A stretch of DNA of 64,000 bases, from the NCBI RefSeq assembly GCF_018398425.1, contig NZ_JADPMV010000001.1:186001-250000 (forward strand). Reading direction: 5' to 3'. Numbering within the stretch: the first letter of the stretch is position 1; every line of letters begins with the position of its first letter. This document shows positions 55,347 to 64,000 of this stretch, piece by piece. The position numbers and the translations under genes are program-made. Under the pieces are notes generated by a model, which was not told the origin of the DNA, did not search any database, and saw nothing but the letters and a program-made list of their open reading frames with translations. The DNA comes from Pseudomonas lalucatii. GTDB lineage: Bacteria; Pseudomonadota; Gammaproteobacteria; Pseudomonadales; Pseudomonadaceae.

Positions 55347-56608
55347 TGCGCACCGTTTACGCCCTGGTGGACTGCAACAACTTCTACGTGAGCTGCGAGC
55401 GCCTGTTCCGGCCGGACCTGCGCGCTACGCCGGTGGTGGTGCTGAGCAACAACGACGGCTGCATCGTCAGCCGCAGCAACGAGGCCAAGGCCCTGGGCAT
55501 CGGCATGGGCGAGCCGTACTTCAAGATCCGCGACATGATCGAGCCCCACGGCATCGAGGTGTTCAGCAGCAACTACGCGCTGTACGGCAACATCTCGGCG
55601 CGGGTGGTCAGCGTGCTGCGCGAGCTGGCGCCGCGCATGGAGGTGTATTCGATCGACGAGAGCTTTCTCGACCTCACCGGCTTTCACCGGCCGCTGGCGG
55701 CCTATGGGCGTTTCATCAAGGCCGAGGTGGAGCGGCTCACCGGCATGCCGGTGGGGGTGGGCATCTCCACCACCAAAACCCTCACCAAGCTGGCCAACTG
55801 GGCGGCGAAAAAGCGCAGCCAGTCCGGCGTGGTGGTCGCCACCCGGCCCGAGCAGCAGGTGGCGTTGCTCAAGGCCGCCCCGGTGGGCGAGGTGTGGGGC
55901 ATCGGCCGCAAAATGCAGTGCCACCTCACCGCGCTGAACATCACCACCGCCTGGGACCTGGCCCAGCAGGACGCCAAGAGCATGCGCAAGCTGTTCAGCG
56001 TGGTGGTGGAGAAAACCATCCGCGAGCTGCGCGGCGAGGCCTGCTACGGCCTGGACGACGGGCCCGAGCCCAAGCAGATGATCGCCTGCAGCCGTTCGTT
56101 CTCCGAGCGCGTGACCGAGCTGCCCGCCCTGCGCGAGGCGGTGGCCAGCTACGCCAGCCGCGCCGCGGAGAAGCTGCGGGGACAGGGCGACCTGTGCCAG
56201 CTGCTGCAGGTGTACATCCGCACCGGCGTGTTCAACCCCGACGAGCCGCGCTACTCCCGCACCGCCAGCGTGCCGCTCACCACGCCGAGCAACGACACCC
56301 GCGACCTGGTGCATGCGGCCCTGGCCGGGCTGGCGAGCATCTACCAGCCCGGCTACCGCTACCAGAAGGCCGGCGTGGTGCTGATGAACCTGACCAGCCC
56401 CAAGCACATCCAGCCCGACCTGTTCGCCCCGGCGCCGCGGCCAAGCACCGATGCCCTCATGGCCACCATGGACCGCATAAACGCCAACATGGGTCGCGGC
56501 ACCGTGCGCCTGGCCCGCGTACCGGCCAGCGCCGGCTGGGCGATGAAGCAACAGCTGCGCTCGCCGGGCTACACCAGCCGCTGGGCGGAACTCCCCCGCA
56601 CGCTCTAG
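55346..56608 (+). CDS. umuC: DNA polymerase V catalytic subunit UmuC
   Basis: 420-residue Y-family polymerase. Palm motifs ALVDCNNFYVSCER and YSIDESFLDL carry the catalytic acids; GIGRKMQ is the helix-hairpin-helix thumb, and the little finger and C-terminal region follow. The start at 55346 overlaps the umuD stop. It copies damaged DNA with low accuracy. Near-normal GC. Confidence 0.96.
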   Translation: MRTVYALVDCNNFYVSCERLFRPDLRATPVVVLSNNDGCIVSRSNEAKALGIGMGEPYFKIRDMIEPHGIEVFSSNYALYGNISARVVSVLRELAPRMEVYSIDESFLDLTGFHRPLAAYGRFIKAEVERLTGMPVGVGISTTKTLTKLANWAAKKRSQSGVVVATRPEQQVALLKAAPVGEVWGIGRKMQCHLTALNITTAWDLAQQDAKSMRKLFSVVVEKTIRELRGEACYGLDDGPEPKQMIACSRSFSERVTELPALREAVASYASRAAEKLRGQGDLCQLLQVYIRTGVFNPDEPRYSRTASVPLTTPSNDTRDLVHAALAGLASIYQPGYRYQKAGVVLMNLTSPKHIQPDLFAPAPRPSTDALMATMDRINANMGRGTVRLARVPASAGWAMKQQLRSPGYTSRWAELPRTL

Positions 56609-56740
56609 TCCAGACCATAGCGCCTGGTTAAGCAGGGCTGGTGGCCCGCAAAAACGTGATGAAAATCACAAGCTCCCCGGGCGAATGGGGTGGCGCTACA
56701 GGAGGCGCCAGTCGCCCGGCATGTAAGAAGGGAGTAAGCG

Positions 56741-56899
56741 ATGTTGGAGAACAAACACCCGACCACCCAGCGGGCCGCAGAAGACGCACCGCAAAACGAG
56801 ATGGAGCATCTGCTGCTGCAGCGCTTCCGGCAACTGACGTCGCAGGTGCAGCGGGATGTGCTCGGGCTGATTGAGGCGATTGTGCAGATGTCACGTTAG
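56741..56899 (+). CDS. 52-residue helical phage protein
   Basis: ATG at 56741 with GGGAG eight bases upstream, TAG at 56897-56899. The product starts MLENKHPTTQRAAED and ends in a helical part (LLLQRFRQLTSQVQRDVLGL, then IEAIVQMSR). Codon use is normal for the phage. Similar short proteins follow umuC in other prophages, as far as I recall. Unknown function. Confidence 0.55.
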   Translation: MLENKHPTTQRAAEDAPQNEMEHLLLQRFRQLTSQVQRDVLGLIEAIVQMSR

Positions 56900-56911
56900 C
56901 AAAATTAGGTT

Positions 56912-56937
56912 CCCTGCAAGGATGCAGGGGGCCTTTG
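56912..56937 (+). terminator. Weak terminator after the 52-residue gene
   Basis: CCCTGCA and TGCAGGG form a stem around a four-base loop, followed by GGCCTTTGTG. The 238 bases from here to the next gene are AT-rich and show nothing further. Confidence 0.5.
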
Positions 56938-57175
56938 TGATGGGCAAGCTATAGGCTATGTTTCTTAATTAGGCATTGTGCTGCGAAGATAATCTGATCA
57001 CGCAAGGATGCTAGCCATGTTGAAATGCACTCATCGATTTAACCATCTCGCCCAGCAGAGCTTCGTCGAACGACTCAACAAGTCATGCATTCAGTTGTAT
57101 GTACGCGTGCTGTCATCGTGCGAAAGGCGCACAGCCTACTAGGCTGCTATTCGATAACTATAGGAGTGACTGGTA

Positions 57176-57763
57176 ATGTCAAATCTAGATTCTGCAGATA
57201 TAAAAGTGGCGTTGCTTGGATTGTCTAGCGATAAAAATAATAAGCTAAAGAAACTTTTTAGCACTGCCAGGCACAATGTGGATGTTTATGAATTTTCGAC
57301 AAAGGAAGACTTGTTTAAGGCGTTGGACAGTAAAGAGGTTAATGCGCTTTGTATAGACTTGTACCATGATTTGGGCGTAAAGAAATCTGTTCAATTGATT
57401 ATGTCGGTGCGAGAGCGGTATAGCCATATCCCTATTTGTCTTCTGGGCGAAAAGAAAGCCCTTGAGAATATGTCTGAGCTTAGTCAGCACTGGCGCACAA
57501 AGTTCAAACATTACTATAAATTTTATTACGACGAGGCAAGTGCAGAGCAAGCGCTTCTGATTGTTGAGCTTTTTGTCTGTGATGTGGTGAAGTCGATGGT
57601 GTTCGATGAATATCAAACATTGGTAAGGGACTTTCCTGGAGGAAGGCGGAACTATTCCGTTTTACATAATAGCCATGATTTTAGCATGCTGACAACAGCG
57701 CTCCTGGCGGCTGCTTCGGGATCAATTCTAACCGTATTGGCGACGTTATATTTTCGTACTTAG
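57176..57763 (+). CDS. AT-rich tail-anchored protein with receiver-like fold
   Basis: 195 residues, ATG 57176 with AGGAG ten bases upstream. Residues 9-65 run like a receiver domain (KVALLGLSS, NALCIDLYHD with D61 at the usual phospho-acceptor place, IPICLLGEKK, then K115 in YYKFYY). Residues 170-193 (LTTALLAAASGSILTVLATLYF) form a C-terminal membrane anchor. No family recognised; the resemblance is by eye. Its low GC marks a separate acquisition between umuC and gene D. Confidence 0.6.
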   Translation: MSNLDSADIKVALLGLSSDKNNKLKKLFSTARHNVDVYEFSTKEDLFKALDSKEVNALCIDLYHDLGVKKSVQLIMSVRERYSHIPICLLGEKKALENMSELSQHWRTKFKHYYKFYYDEASAEQALLIVELFVCDVVKSMVFDEYQTLVRDFPGGRRNYSVLHNSHDFSMLTTALLAAASGSILTVLATLYFRT

Positions 57764-58064
57764 TTGTCTGGCCTCCTAAATGATCGCGCCTGGCGTGAAG
57801 TGGAGGGCGATTGGATAGTATTTGCCAGGTGGTTGCAGAAGATGGGAGGGCGCCTCTGTGTGGCAGATAACTATAACGGGTGTTCTTTAGGGAGCATTGC
57901 CGGATTTCTCTGCCTCAATAAGAAGTTGGCAGTGGGTCGTTCATCGAGAGACTACACTTTTCACTGCTGGAAACTGTATGTGCGTGAAGTTTATTTTAAG
58001 ATGCAATGTTTTGATCTTTTGCTTGATCTCATGACGAGCGGGAAGCCTAGGTTTCCAGTTCGGT
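57764..58064. other. AT-rich region without a convincing gene
   Basis: A 105-codon open frame from a TTG at 57764 exists on the plus strand but has no ribosome site and overlaps the end of gene D. It could be a decayed cargo gene or simply spacer. No terminator for gene D is clear here. Confidence 0.4.
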
Positions 58065-59327
58065 TCATATGTGATGGATGAACCTTGAACCGCTCCACTC
58101 TCGCTCTACAGCCCGCTCCGCGCTGGCCTTGCTGGCGTACAGGTGCGTCAGCCGTTTGGGGTTGCTCTGCTCGCCGGCGCTGACCTGTTTCTGCTCCCCC
58201 GTTTTCTCGTCGCGATACCAGGCCAGCACGCCGCTGTGTTGCTCGGTTTGGTCGCTGGTCAGTTCGTCGCTGTCGGGCAGTTTGCTGGTGAGCTCCAGGC
58301 TGGTGGTGTAGGCGTCCGGGGTGAAGTTGTGGGTCACGTTGCCGCCGAGCCAGACGATGGCGGCGATCTCGGCCTTGATGCCGGTGAGGCTGTAGGTCAG
58401 CTCGGGGATGAGGTCCGGGCGGCCCTTGGCCAGGGTGTAGCTGAGGGTAGCGCTGCCGCGCTGCAGGCGCCGCCATTCGGCGCGGGCGGCGCGCAGGGCG
58501 CTGCTGCGGTCGGCGTAGGTGTGGCGCAGGGCCTTGGCGTTGTCGTCGCTGCCGGCGATCGCCTCTTTGCGCTGGGCACTGCCCAGCTCGTAGTAGTAGG
58601 CCTTGGCGCCGGTGTAGGCATCGCGGTCGGCCTCCAGGTAGCGGTGCTGGTCGCCGTCGCGGCGGGTGAGGGGGATGTGCGGCAGGGCCAGGCCGCTGGC
58701 CGAGGCGCTTTTGCCCATGGGCAGCATGAGCAGGCGCCCGGCCTTGATGCTGGCGATGGCGTCGTGTTCGCGGGCCAGGCGGGTGAGCAGGTTGAGGTCG
58801 CTCTCGCCGGTCTGGTCCAGGTGCGGCAGGCCGATGGCGGCCAGGGCCACCTGCACCAGGGGCTGCAGGCCGTACTCCACGGCGATGGCGCGGACGATGT
58901 CGCCCAGGGTCTGGCCGTGCCAGCTGCGCTCGCGCTTGCGCGCCAGGCCCTCGCGCAGGTCGGCGCTGCGGGCGCGGATGTTGAGCACGTCCGGCGCGCC
59001 GCTGTGCTCCACCTCGTCCACGGTGTAGCTGCCCTTATCCACCAGGCCGCTGTCGCTCCAGCCCAGCCACAGGCGCACCACGGCGCCGCGCGGGGGGATG
59101 GCCAGCAGGCCGTCGTGGTCGCTGAGCTGGATGTCGAGCTGGTCGGCCTCCAGGCCGCGGTTGTCGGTGAGCGTGAGGCTCACCAGGCGCGCGCTGATGC
59201 TGGCGGTGATGTCGCGGCCGTCGACCAGCACGCGGCACAGCGGGCGGGCGTAGCTCAGGTCGTTGCGCAGGCGGTCGGCCTGGTCGCGCAGCACGCCCAG
59301 GGCCTGGTGGGTGAGTCCGTCGATCAT
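58065..59327 (-). CDS. D: Phage late control protein D (tail hub/spike base)
   Basis: 420 residues, P2 gpD family, related to the gp27-like hub of the baseplate. Segments RNDLSYARPLCRVLVDGRDIT and LTLTDNRGLEADQLDIQLSD are typical. Overlaps gene U by four bases. In P2 this is the last tail gene of the F operon. Confidence 0.88.
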   Translation of the reverse strand: MIDGLTHQALGVLRDQADRLRNDLSYARPLCRVLVDGRDITASISARLVSLTLTDNRGLEADQLDIQLSDHDGLLAIPPRGAVVRLWLGWSDSGLVDKGSYTVDEVEHSGAPDVLNIRARSADLREGLARKRERSWHGQTLGDIVRAIAVEYGLQPLVQVALAAIGLPHLDQTGESDLNLLTRLAREHDAIASIKAGRLLMLPMGKSASASGLALPHIPLTRRDGDQHRYLEADRDAYTGAKAYYYELGSAQRKEAIAGSDDNAKALRHTYADRSSALRAARAEWRRLQRGSATLSYTLAKGRPDLIPELTYSLTGIKAEIAAIVWLGGNVTHNFTPDAYTTSLELTSKLPDSDELTSDQTEQHSGVLAWYRDEKTGEQKQVSAGEQSNPKRLTHLYASKASAERAVEREWSGSRFIHHI

Positions 59328-59755
59328 CGCAGCAGGTCTCCCAGGGTGCCGAACACGCTGCCGAGCAGGTCGACGCGGCCCTCGTCGATGCGCTTGAGGG
59401 CGAGGCTGAACTCGATGCGCCGGGCGGCGCCGTCCGGGAAGAACAGGGTGCGCGTCTCGCTGAGCGACTCGATGACGTAGATGCCGTAGATGCGCCCGGT
59501 GCCCTCGATCAGCGGCCAGGCCTTGCCGGTGTCGGCCATGATGCGCAGGGTGTCCAGGCTCAGGGTTTCGCCGGCCAGCTCGGGCAGCAGCACGCCGGGC
59601 AGGGTGATGCTGTCGTCACCCGGGCCCAGGTACTGGCGCGCCGGGCGCACGCCGATGCGCGAGGTGCTGGCGTGGCGCCACTCGGTTTGCCGTTGGAACT
59701 CCTGGTAGGCCAGGGTGGGCATGCCGAACACGAACATGCCGAGGCTCATCATCAT
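59324..59755 (-). CDS. U: Phage tail protein U
   Basis: 143 residues, P2 gpU family, a tail-completion/terminator protein. Begins MMMSLGMFVFGMPTLAYQEFQRQTEWRHAS; RIGVRPARQYLGPGDDSITLPGVLLPEL is family-like. Three bases after gene T and four-base overlap with D, the P2 order T-U-D. Confidence 0.88.
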   Translation of the reverse strand: MMMSLGMFVFGMPTLAYQEFQRQTEWRHASTSRIGVRPARQYLGPGDDSITLPGVLLPELAGETLSLDTLRIMADTGKAWPLIEGTGRIYGIYVIESLSETRTLFFPDGAARRIEFSLALKRIDEGRVDLLGSVFGTLGDLLR

Positions 59756-59758
59756 GGG

Positions 59759-62692
59759 TCAGTCCCTGTCGTAGAGCGCCGAGCGCACGCGGGCGGCCTT
59801 GCCGCGCTCGCGTTCGTCGAGCAGCTGGTTGAGCATCTGCCGCAGGCCGGCCACGTCGGTGCCCGGTGCGGCCTGGATGGTGATGTGCAGGGTGTCGCCC
59901 TGGACCACCACCGGCGCGCCGCCGTTGCTGGCGGCCAGGGGCGCGCGACTGTCCAGGGCCACGGCGCCGCTGCCGATGCCCAGGGCTAGAGCGCCGGCCT
60001 GGGCCAGTTGCTTGCCGAGGCTGCCGATGGCGGCCAGGGGGCCGCCCTGGCCGCGCTCGAGGCCCTGGCTGAGCCCGGCCATGGTGTGGCCGCCCAGCTC
60101 GGCGAACACGCGGCTGGGGCTGTGGATGCCGAGCTTCTCCTTGAAGTAGCCGATGGCGCTGTCGCCGGCGTCCAGCACGGCGGTCTTGACGCTGCCCAGG
60201 GCGTTGCGGATGCCGTTGGCCAGCCCGGTCATCAGCATGCCGCCGAACTCGCTGAACTTGCCGGGCAGCTCCACGCCCAGGTAGCCCATGACGCCGGCGA
60301 AGGCGCGGTAGAGCAGGCCCAGGGGGCTGAAGTTGAGCAGGGTGGTGGCGATGCCGGCCAGGCCGCCGCTGAAGCCGGCCTTGATCTCGCCCCACAGGCC
60401 CTGGAAGTAGGGGCCGACCTTGTCCCAGTTGCGGTAGATCAGGTAGGCGCCGCCGGCGATGGCGGTGATGGCCAGGCCGATGGGGTTGAGCATCAGCGCG
60501 CGGCCGATCAGCAGCAGGCCCTTGCCGACCAGGGGCAGCACGGTGCGCCCCAGCCAGAGCAGGCCCTGGCCGAGGCCGAGGCTCTTGATGCCCAGCAGCA
60601 TCATGCCGAAGCGCACCATGGCGAAGGGGCCGAGGATGCTGGCCATGGCCAGGGTGAGGCCGCCCATGCCGGCCATGAGCAGGCCGATGCCGGCGGCGGT
60701 CTTGACGATCTGCCCGGCCAGCTCGGGGTTCTCGGCTATCCAGCCCTTGACGCTGCCGATGACGCGGGTGAGGCCCTGGGTGAGGCCGCGCAGCGGGCCG
60801 TTCTGCTGGTCCTGCAGCTGGATGCCGAGATCCTCCCAGGCGCTGCCTAGGGAATCGAGGTCGCCGCGCAGGTTGTCGGCCATGACCTTGGCGGTGGTTT
60901 CGGCCTCGCCCTGGGCCTGGCGCAAGGTGCCGATGAACTGCTGCAGCTTACCGCTGCCGGCCTGGTCGACCAGCACCTGCAGGCCGCTGAAGGCCTCCTC
61001 GCCGGCGATGGCCTTGAAGAAGCCGGCGCGGTCGGCGTTGCCCAGGGCCTTGGTCTTGCTGTGCAGCTCGGCCAGCACGCTGGGCAGGTCGCGCAGGTTG
61101 CCCTGGGCGTCCTTGGCCTCGACGCCGAGCTTGGCCAGGGCCTTGGCGGCCATCTTCGGCGGCTCGGCCAGGCGGCTGATGATGGCGCGCAGGGCGGTGC
61201 CGCCCATGCTGCCCTGGATGCCGGCGTCGCCCAGCTTGCCGGCCATGGCCGCGACCGTCTCGATGTCCTGCCCCACGCCAGCGGCCACCGGCGCCACGTA
61301 CTTCATGGTTTCGCCGAGCATCTGCAGGTTGGTGTTGGAGCGGGTGAAGGTGCCCACCAGCACGTCGCCCAGGCGCCCGGTTTCGCCGGCCTGCAGGTTG
61401 AAGCCGGTGAGGATGTTGCTGGCGATGTCGGCGGTTTCCGCCAGGTCGCTGTCGCCGGCCTTGGCCAGGGCGAGCATGCCGGGCATGGCGGCCTGGATGG
61501 CCTTGGGGTCGAAGCCGGCCATGCCCAGGAAGCCCTGGGCGTCGGCGGCCTGGCCGGCGGTGAACTGGGTGCTGGCGCCCAGCGCCCGGGCCTGGTCGCG
61601 CAGGGCCTGCAGCTGCGGGTCATCCTTGGCCAGGCGGGTGAGGGCCTGCACCTTGCTCATGCTGGCGTCGAAGTCCAGCCCTGGGGCGAGCAGGCGCGCG
61701 CCGCTGTAGAGAATGCCGCTGCCGGCCGCCAGGCCGCCGGCGCCGTTGGCGGCCATGCTGCCGGCCAGGGCCTGGGTGGCGTCGTACTGGCCCTTGGCCT
61801 TGGCCAGGCGCTGCTGCTGGGCGGTGACGCGCTTGAGGCGCGCCTCCTGCAGGGCGAGGGCCTGGTTGGTCTGGTTGATCTTGCCGCGCAGATCGCGCTC
61901 GTGCTGGCCGAGGGTGCGGGTGCTGATGCCGGCGGCGTTGAGCTGGCCACGCAGGCCCTGGAGCTCGCGCTGCTGCTCGGCATGCTTGGCCTTGAGGGCA
62001 TGGCCCTCGCGGAGGTTGCTGCGGAAGGCCTGGTTGAGCGCCTGCAGCGGCGTGCGCGCCTCGCGCAGCTGGGTGGCCAGCTCGGCGACGCGCTCCTTGG
62101 TCTGCTTGGTGCTGGCTGAGCTGGCGCGATGCTGCTGGGCCAGGGCCTTCTGCTCGTCGCCCAGGCGGCGCACCAGGACCAACTGGTCCTTCTGCTTGGC
62201 GACCAGCTGGGCGTACTCGTCGCGCAGCTTCTGGGTGGGCTGGGCGGTGTTGCCCAGCTGCTGGCCCAGCTCGCGGATGCGCTTGCGGTTCTCCTGCCAG
62301 ACCTGGTTGGCCGTGCGCGACTCCTGCCGGGCCAGGCGCAGCTGCTTGGTCAGGGCCTGGTGCTTGTCGGCCAGGGTGTTGGATTCGGCGCTGAGGGCGT
62401 CGTAGCTGGCCTGCAGCGGGGCGAGGGTGCGCTCGTGGCCGGCCAGCTCGCGGGACAGCTGGCGCAGGGTGTCGCGGTTGGCCTGCAGGGCGCTGGCGGT
62501 TTGCTCGCTGGCGCCCTTGAGGCTGCGGAAGCTGGCGATGTCCTTCTGCTGGGCCTGCAGGCCCTTGAGCTCGCCGCGGGTGTCGCGCAGGGTGCGGGCC
62601 AGGCCGACGCCGCTGCCGGCGATGGCCTTGAAGGGTCTGCTGGCGCGGTCCAGCGCGTGGAGTACTACCTCAAGTTTTAGATCGCGCGCCAT
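59759..62692 (-). CDS. T: Phage tail tape-measure protein
   Basis: 977 residues, P2 gpT family. The first about 320 residues are coiled coil; the central part (about 340-600) carries the TP901-type core domain (LTRLAKDDPQLQALRDQARALG, GFDPKAIQAAMPGMLALAKAGD); hydrophobic helices lie near 690-780. The length sets tail length. It overlaps the E' frame by 23 bases. Confidence 0.93.
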   Translation of the reverse strand: MARDLKLEVVLHALDRASRPFKAIAGSGVGLARTLRDTRGELKGLQAQQKDIASFRSLKGASEQTASALQANRDTLRQLSRELAGHERTLAPLQASYDALSAESNTLADKHQALTKQLRLARQESRTANQVWQENRKRIRELGQQLGNTAQPTQKLRDEYAQLVAKQKDQLVLVRRLGDEQKALAQQHRASSASTKQTKERVAELATQLREARTPLQALNQAFRSNLREGHALKAKHAEQQRELQGLRGQLNAAGISTRTLGQHERDLRGKINQTNQALALQEARLKRVTAQQQRLAKAKGQYDATQALAGSMAANGAGGLAAGSGILYSGARLLAPGLDFDASMSKVQALTRLAKDDPQLQALRDQARALGASTQFTAGQAADAQGFLGMAGFDPKAIQAAMPGMLALAKAGDSDLAETADIASNILTGFNLQAGETGRLGDVLVGTFTRSNTNLQMLGETMKYVAPVAAGVGQDIETVAAMAGKLGDAGIQGSMGGTALRAIISRLAEPPKMAAKALAKLGVEAKDAQGNLRDLPSVLAELHSKTKALGNADRAGFFKAIAGEEAFSGLQVLVDQAGSGKLQQFIGTLRQAQGEAETTAKVMADNLRGDLDSLGSAWEDLGIQLQDQQNGPLRGLTQGLTRVIGSVKGWIAENPELAGQIVKTAAGIGLLMAGMGGLTLAMASILGPFAMVRFGMMLLGIKSLGLGQGLLWLGRTVLPLVGKGLLLIGRALMLNPIGLAITAIAGGAYLIYRNWDKVGPYFQGLWGEIKAGFSGGLAGIATTLLNFSPLGLLYRAFAGVMGYLGVELPGKFSEFGGMLMTGLANGIRNALGSVKTAVLDAGDSAIGYFKEKLGIHSPSRVFAELGGHTMAGLSQGLERGQGGPLAAIGSLGKQLAQAGALALGIGSGAVALDSRAPLAASNGGAPVVVQGDTLHITIQAAPGTDVAGLRQMLNQLLDERERGKAARVRSALYDRD

Positions 62693-63124
62693 GCTGCAGC
62701 TCCCATCGTTCGCGGGCGCGCTCGCGCCAGTCCATCAGTTCGGCCAGGTCCATGGCGTCCATCTGCTGCGGCCCCCAGTGGAAGACCATGGCGATGTCGG
62801 CCATGGCGTCATCTACGACGCGGGGGAGGGCTCGGCCTGCGCCTTGGGCGCCCGCGTTTGCAAAAAAACCACGATCTCGTCCGCGCAGGCGGTGAGGTCG
62901 ACCACGTCCAGGGCGGCCACCTCCGGCTCGGTGAGGGTCGGCTGGCTGATGCGCGGCACCAGGCGGATCACGGCGTTGACGTCGCCCTGCAGCAGGTCGG
63001 CCAGCTTGAGGCCGCGCAGCTCGCCGGCGGCCGGCTTGCGCAGGGTGATGCTGTCGATGCGTTCCTTGCCGCGGGCGATGGCCTGCTCAAGGACGATGGG
63101 CGCGCTGTGGGTGGGTTGGGTCAT
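62670..63124 (-). CDS. E+E': E+E' tail assembly chaperone made by -1 frameshift
   Basis: Reading E to the slippery T TTT TTG at 62867-62861 and slipping back one base gives a 151-residue product that runs through ANAGAQGAGRALPRVV into the GpE' stretch MADIAMVFHWGPQQMDAMDL and stops at TGA 62670. P2 makes its E+E' protein the same way at a T6G site. E' alone (62804-62670) has no clear ribosome site. It would act as chaperone for the tape measure. Confidence 0.8.
62813..63124 (-). CDS. E: Phage tail protein E
   Basis: 103 residues, P2 gpE family of tail assembly chaperones; ITLRKPAAGELRGLKLADLLQGDV and RISQPTLTEPEVAALD are characteristic. It ends at TAG 62813, downstream of the frameshift site. 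Follows gene FII with a 51-base gap. Confidence 0.88.
   Translation of the reverse strand: MTQPTHSAPIVLEQAIARGKERIDSITLRKPAAGELRGLKLADLLQGDVNAVIRLVPRISQPTLTEPEVAALDVVDLTACADEIVVFLQTRAPKAQAEPSPAS
62861..62867 (-). promoter_or_regulatory. Slippery heptamer for -1 frameshift in E
   Basis: On the minus strand GTG GTT TTT TTG CAA contains T TTT TTG in the E frame; in total seven Ts precede the G. The -1 frame stays open for 64 codons beyond it. Confidence 0.8.
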
Positions 63125-63175
63125 GGGGTGGCTCCTTGGGGATGAGGGCGCCCGGCGCGCGGCCGGGCGCAGGGG

Positions 63176-63691
63176 TTACAGGCCGATGGCCTTGCGTTGC
63201 TCGGCGAGGCGGTCTTCGCCGCCCACGATGAATACGAAGTTGAGCAGGTCGATTTCGACCTCGACGTTGCCGTCCACGGTGAGCTTGTAGTAGCTGCAGG
63301 TGGTGGTGATCTTGTGCTCGGTGTCTTCCCCGACCTCGGCGTCGCCGAAGTCGATCTCCTCATGGCGACCGCGCACCACCACCTCCACCGCCGAAACCTC
63401 GCCGGTGTCGTCGCGCTGAACGGCGCCGGCCCAGCGCAGCATGGCGCCGCTGGCCGAGGTGATGCCGTACTGGCGCACGGCGGTCATGTCGTAGCCGCCG
63501 AGGGTCCATTCGACCTGGATGCCGTCGTCGCCGTGGCCCAAGTCCACTTTGACCGGGCCGTCCATGCCGGCGCCGCGCCAGGCTTCCATCTTGCGGGTGA
63601 GGTTGGGCAGGGTGACCGACTTCGACAGGCCCATGTAGCTGGCGCCGTCGTTGTACAGGTTCATGTTCTTGAGCTTGCGGGGCAGGGCCAT
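63176..63691 (-). CDS. FII: Phage major tail tube protein
   Basis: 171 residues, P2 gpFII family. Begins MALPRKLKNMNLYNDG, with GLSKSVTLPNLTRKMEAWRG and QRDDTGEVSAVEVVVRGRHEEIDFGD. It forms the inner tube of the contractile tail. Lies between the sheath gene FI and gene E. Confidence 0.92.
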   Translation of the reverse strand: MALPRKLKNMNLYNDGASYMGLSKSVTLPNLTRKMEAWRGAGMDGPVKVDLGHGDDGIQVEWTLGGYDMTAVRQYGITSASGAMLRWAGAVQRDDTGEVSAVEVVVRGRHEEIDFGDAEVGEDTEHKITTTCSYYKLTVDGNVEVEIDLLNFVFIVGGEDRLAEQRKAIGL

Positions 63692-63721
63692 GGTGGGGCT
63701 CTCCTAGAGGCGGGGCGGCGC

Positions 63722-64000
63722 TCAGCCGCCGATGCGGCTGGCGAAGTCGACCAGGTAACGGTCGGTGATGCGCTGGCGCAGCAGCAGGTTCTCCAGCGGC
63801 GGCACAGGGGTGTAGTCGTAGTCCAGGTACAGCTTGCCGGCCTTGAGGGTGGTGGCGTCGTTGGCGGCCTCGTCGTACCAGCACTGGCCGTCGATGATGT
63901 AGCCCTGGGCCTTGAGCTCGCGGAACTTGGCGTTGATGCCCTCGATGATGTCGCGCACCAGGCTGGCGTGCATGGGCTTGTCGACGGCCCACAGGTGCGC
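63722..64000 (-). CDS. FI: Phage contractile tail sheath protein, N-terminal part outside window
   Basis: The last about 92 residues of the sheath protein: [19 protein letters not shown], then [20 protein letters not shown] and the end [13 protein letters not shown], typical of P2 FI. The frame is open to base 64000, so the beginning is missing. It is the gene before the tail tube in the operon. Confidence 0.92.
   Translation of the reverse strand, partial: AHLWAVDKPMHASLVRDIIEGINAKFRELKAQGYIIDGQCWYDEAANDATTLKAGKLYLDYDYTPVPPLENLLLRQRITDRYLVDFASRIGG

Larger units (their letters stand above)
40578..64000. mobile_element. P2/phiCTX-like prophage, left part, continuing beyond the window
   Basis: Bounded on the left by tRNA-Ser and integrase; contains primase-helicase, Ogr-like activator, a CI/Cro-type switch, cargo, and P2-order tail genes D, U, T, E', E, FII, FI on the minus strand. 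Head, lysis and the right attachment site are not in view. GC content drops sharply in cargo at 47.7-50 kb and 57-58 kb. Confidence 0.93.

Noticed and set aside
55285..56631. Plus-strand 448-codon frame in a second frame over umuC
   Set aside because: Arg/Ala/Gly-rich alternative frame of umuC, without domains.
57764..58081. A 105-codon frame starting at TTG after the tail-anchored gene
   Set aside because: No ribosome site, non-ATG start at the first possible base after a stop, and overlap with gene D. Kept only as a region note.

Overview
The window is a piece of a high-GC Pseudomonas chromosome (gammaproteobacterium, P. aeruginosa-like). Bases 1 to about 40,600 carry core genes in the order I recall from the P. 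aeruginosa nuo-to-cysG region: nuoG-F-E-CD-B-A, a PhoX-type phosphatase, aceA, small conserved genes, roxA, purB, hflD, mnmA, idh/icd, cspD, clpS-clpA, infA, bpt, aat, trxB, ftsK, lolA, rarA, crcB, serS, cysG, tusDCBE and a YccA-like gene. From protein similarity the species is a Pseudomonas but not necessarily P. aeruginosa itself.

Core region. The minus-strand nuo operon (complex I, tightly overlapping genes, C-terminal part of nuoG outside the window) is followed by aceA, idh and icd, so respiratory and TCA/glyoxylate functions cluster. The isocitrate branch point is represented by isocitrate lyase plus two unrelated isocitrate dehydrogenases transcribed divergently. A protein-turnover block follows: ClpS/ClpA, and the N-end-rule transferases Bpt and Aat that make ClpS substrates. 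FtsK, LolA, RarA, CrcB and SerS run on the plus strand. The tus operon (2-thiouridine sulfur relay) complements mnmA 20 kb away.

Prophage. A tRNA-Ser(UGA) gene at 40518-40607 is followed by a tyrosine integrase pointing at it, and from there to the window end the DNA is a P2/phiCTX-like prophage. The right end holds tail genes in P2 order on the minus strand (FI partial, FII, E, E+E' by frameshift, T, U, D). The left end holds integrase, a primase-helicase, an Ogr-like zinc-finger activator, small early genes, a Cro/CI-type switch with a palindromic operator, and cargo. I recall this tRNA-Ser site as the phiCTX attachment site of P. aeruginosa. The second attachment site, head genes and lysis genes lie beyond base 64000.

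Cargo, 47.7-58 kb, is the most unusual part. (i) An AT-rich DUF262 plus HEPN gene pair sits beside the repressor. (ii) A five-gene minus-strand operon encodes a DUF5131 three-cysteine protein, its TcmP partner, a small Cys-His-Asp (transglutaminase/papain-like) protein, an Abi-C/HEPN-like abortive-infection protein and a small helical protein. (iii) A prophage UmuDC pair has an almost ideal LexA box, and a second, weaker LexA-like box stands before the divergent TcmP operon. (iv) An AT-rich tail-anchored protein with a receiver-like fold lies between umuC and tail gene D. These are candidate anti-phage or lysogenic-conversion modules; their function is inference.
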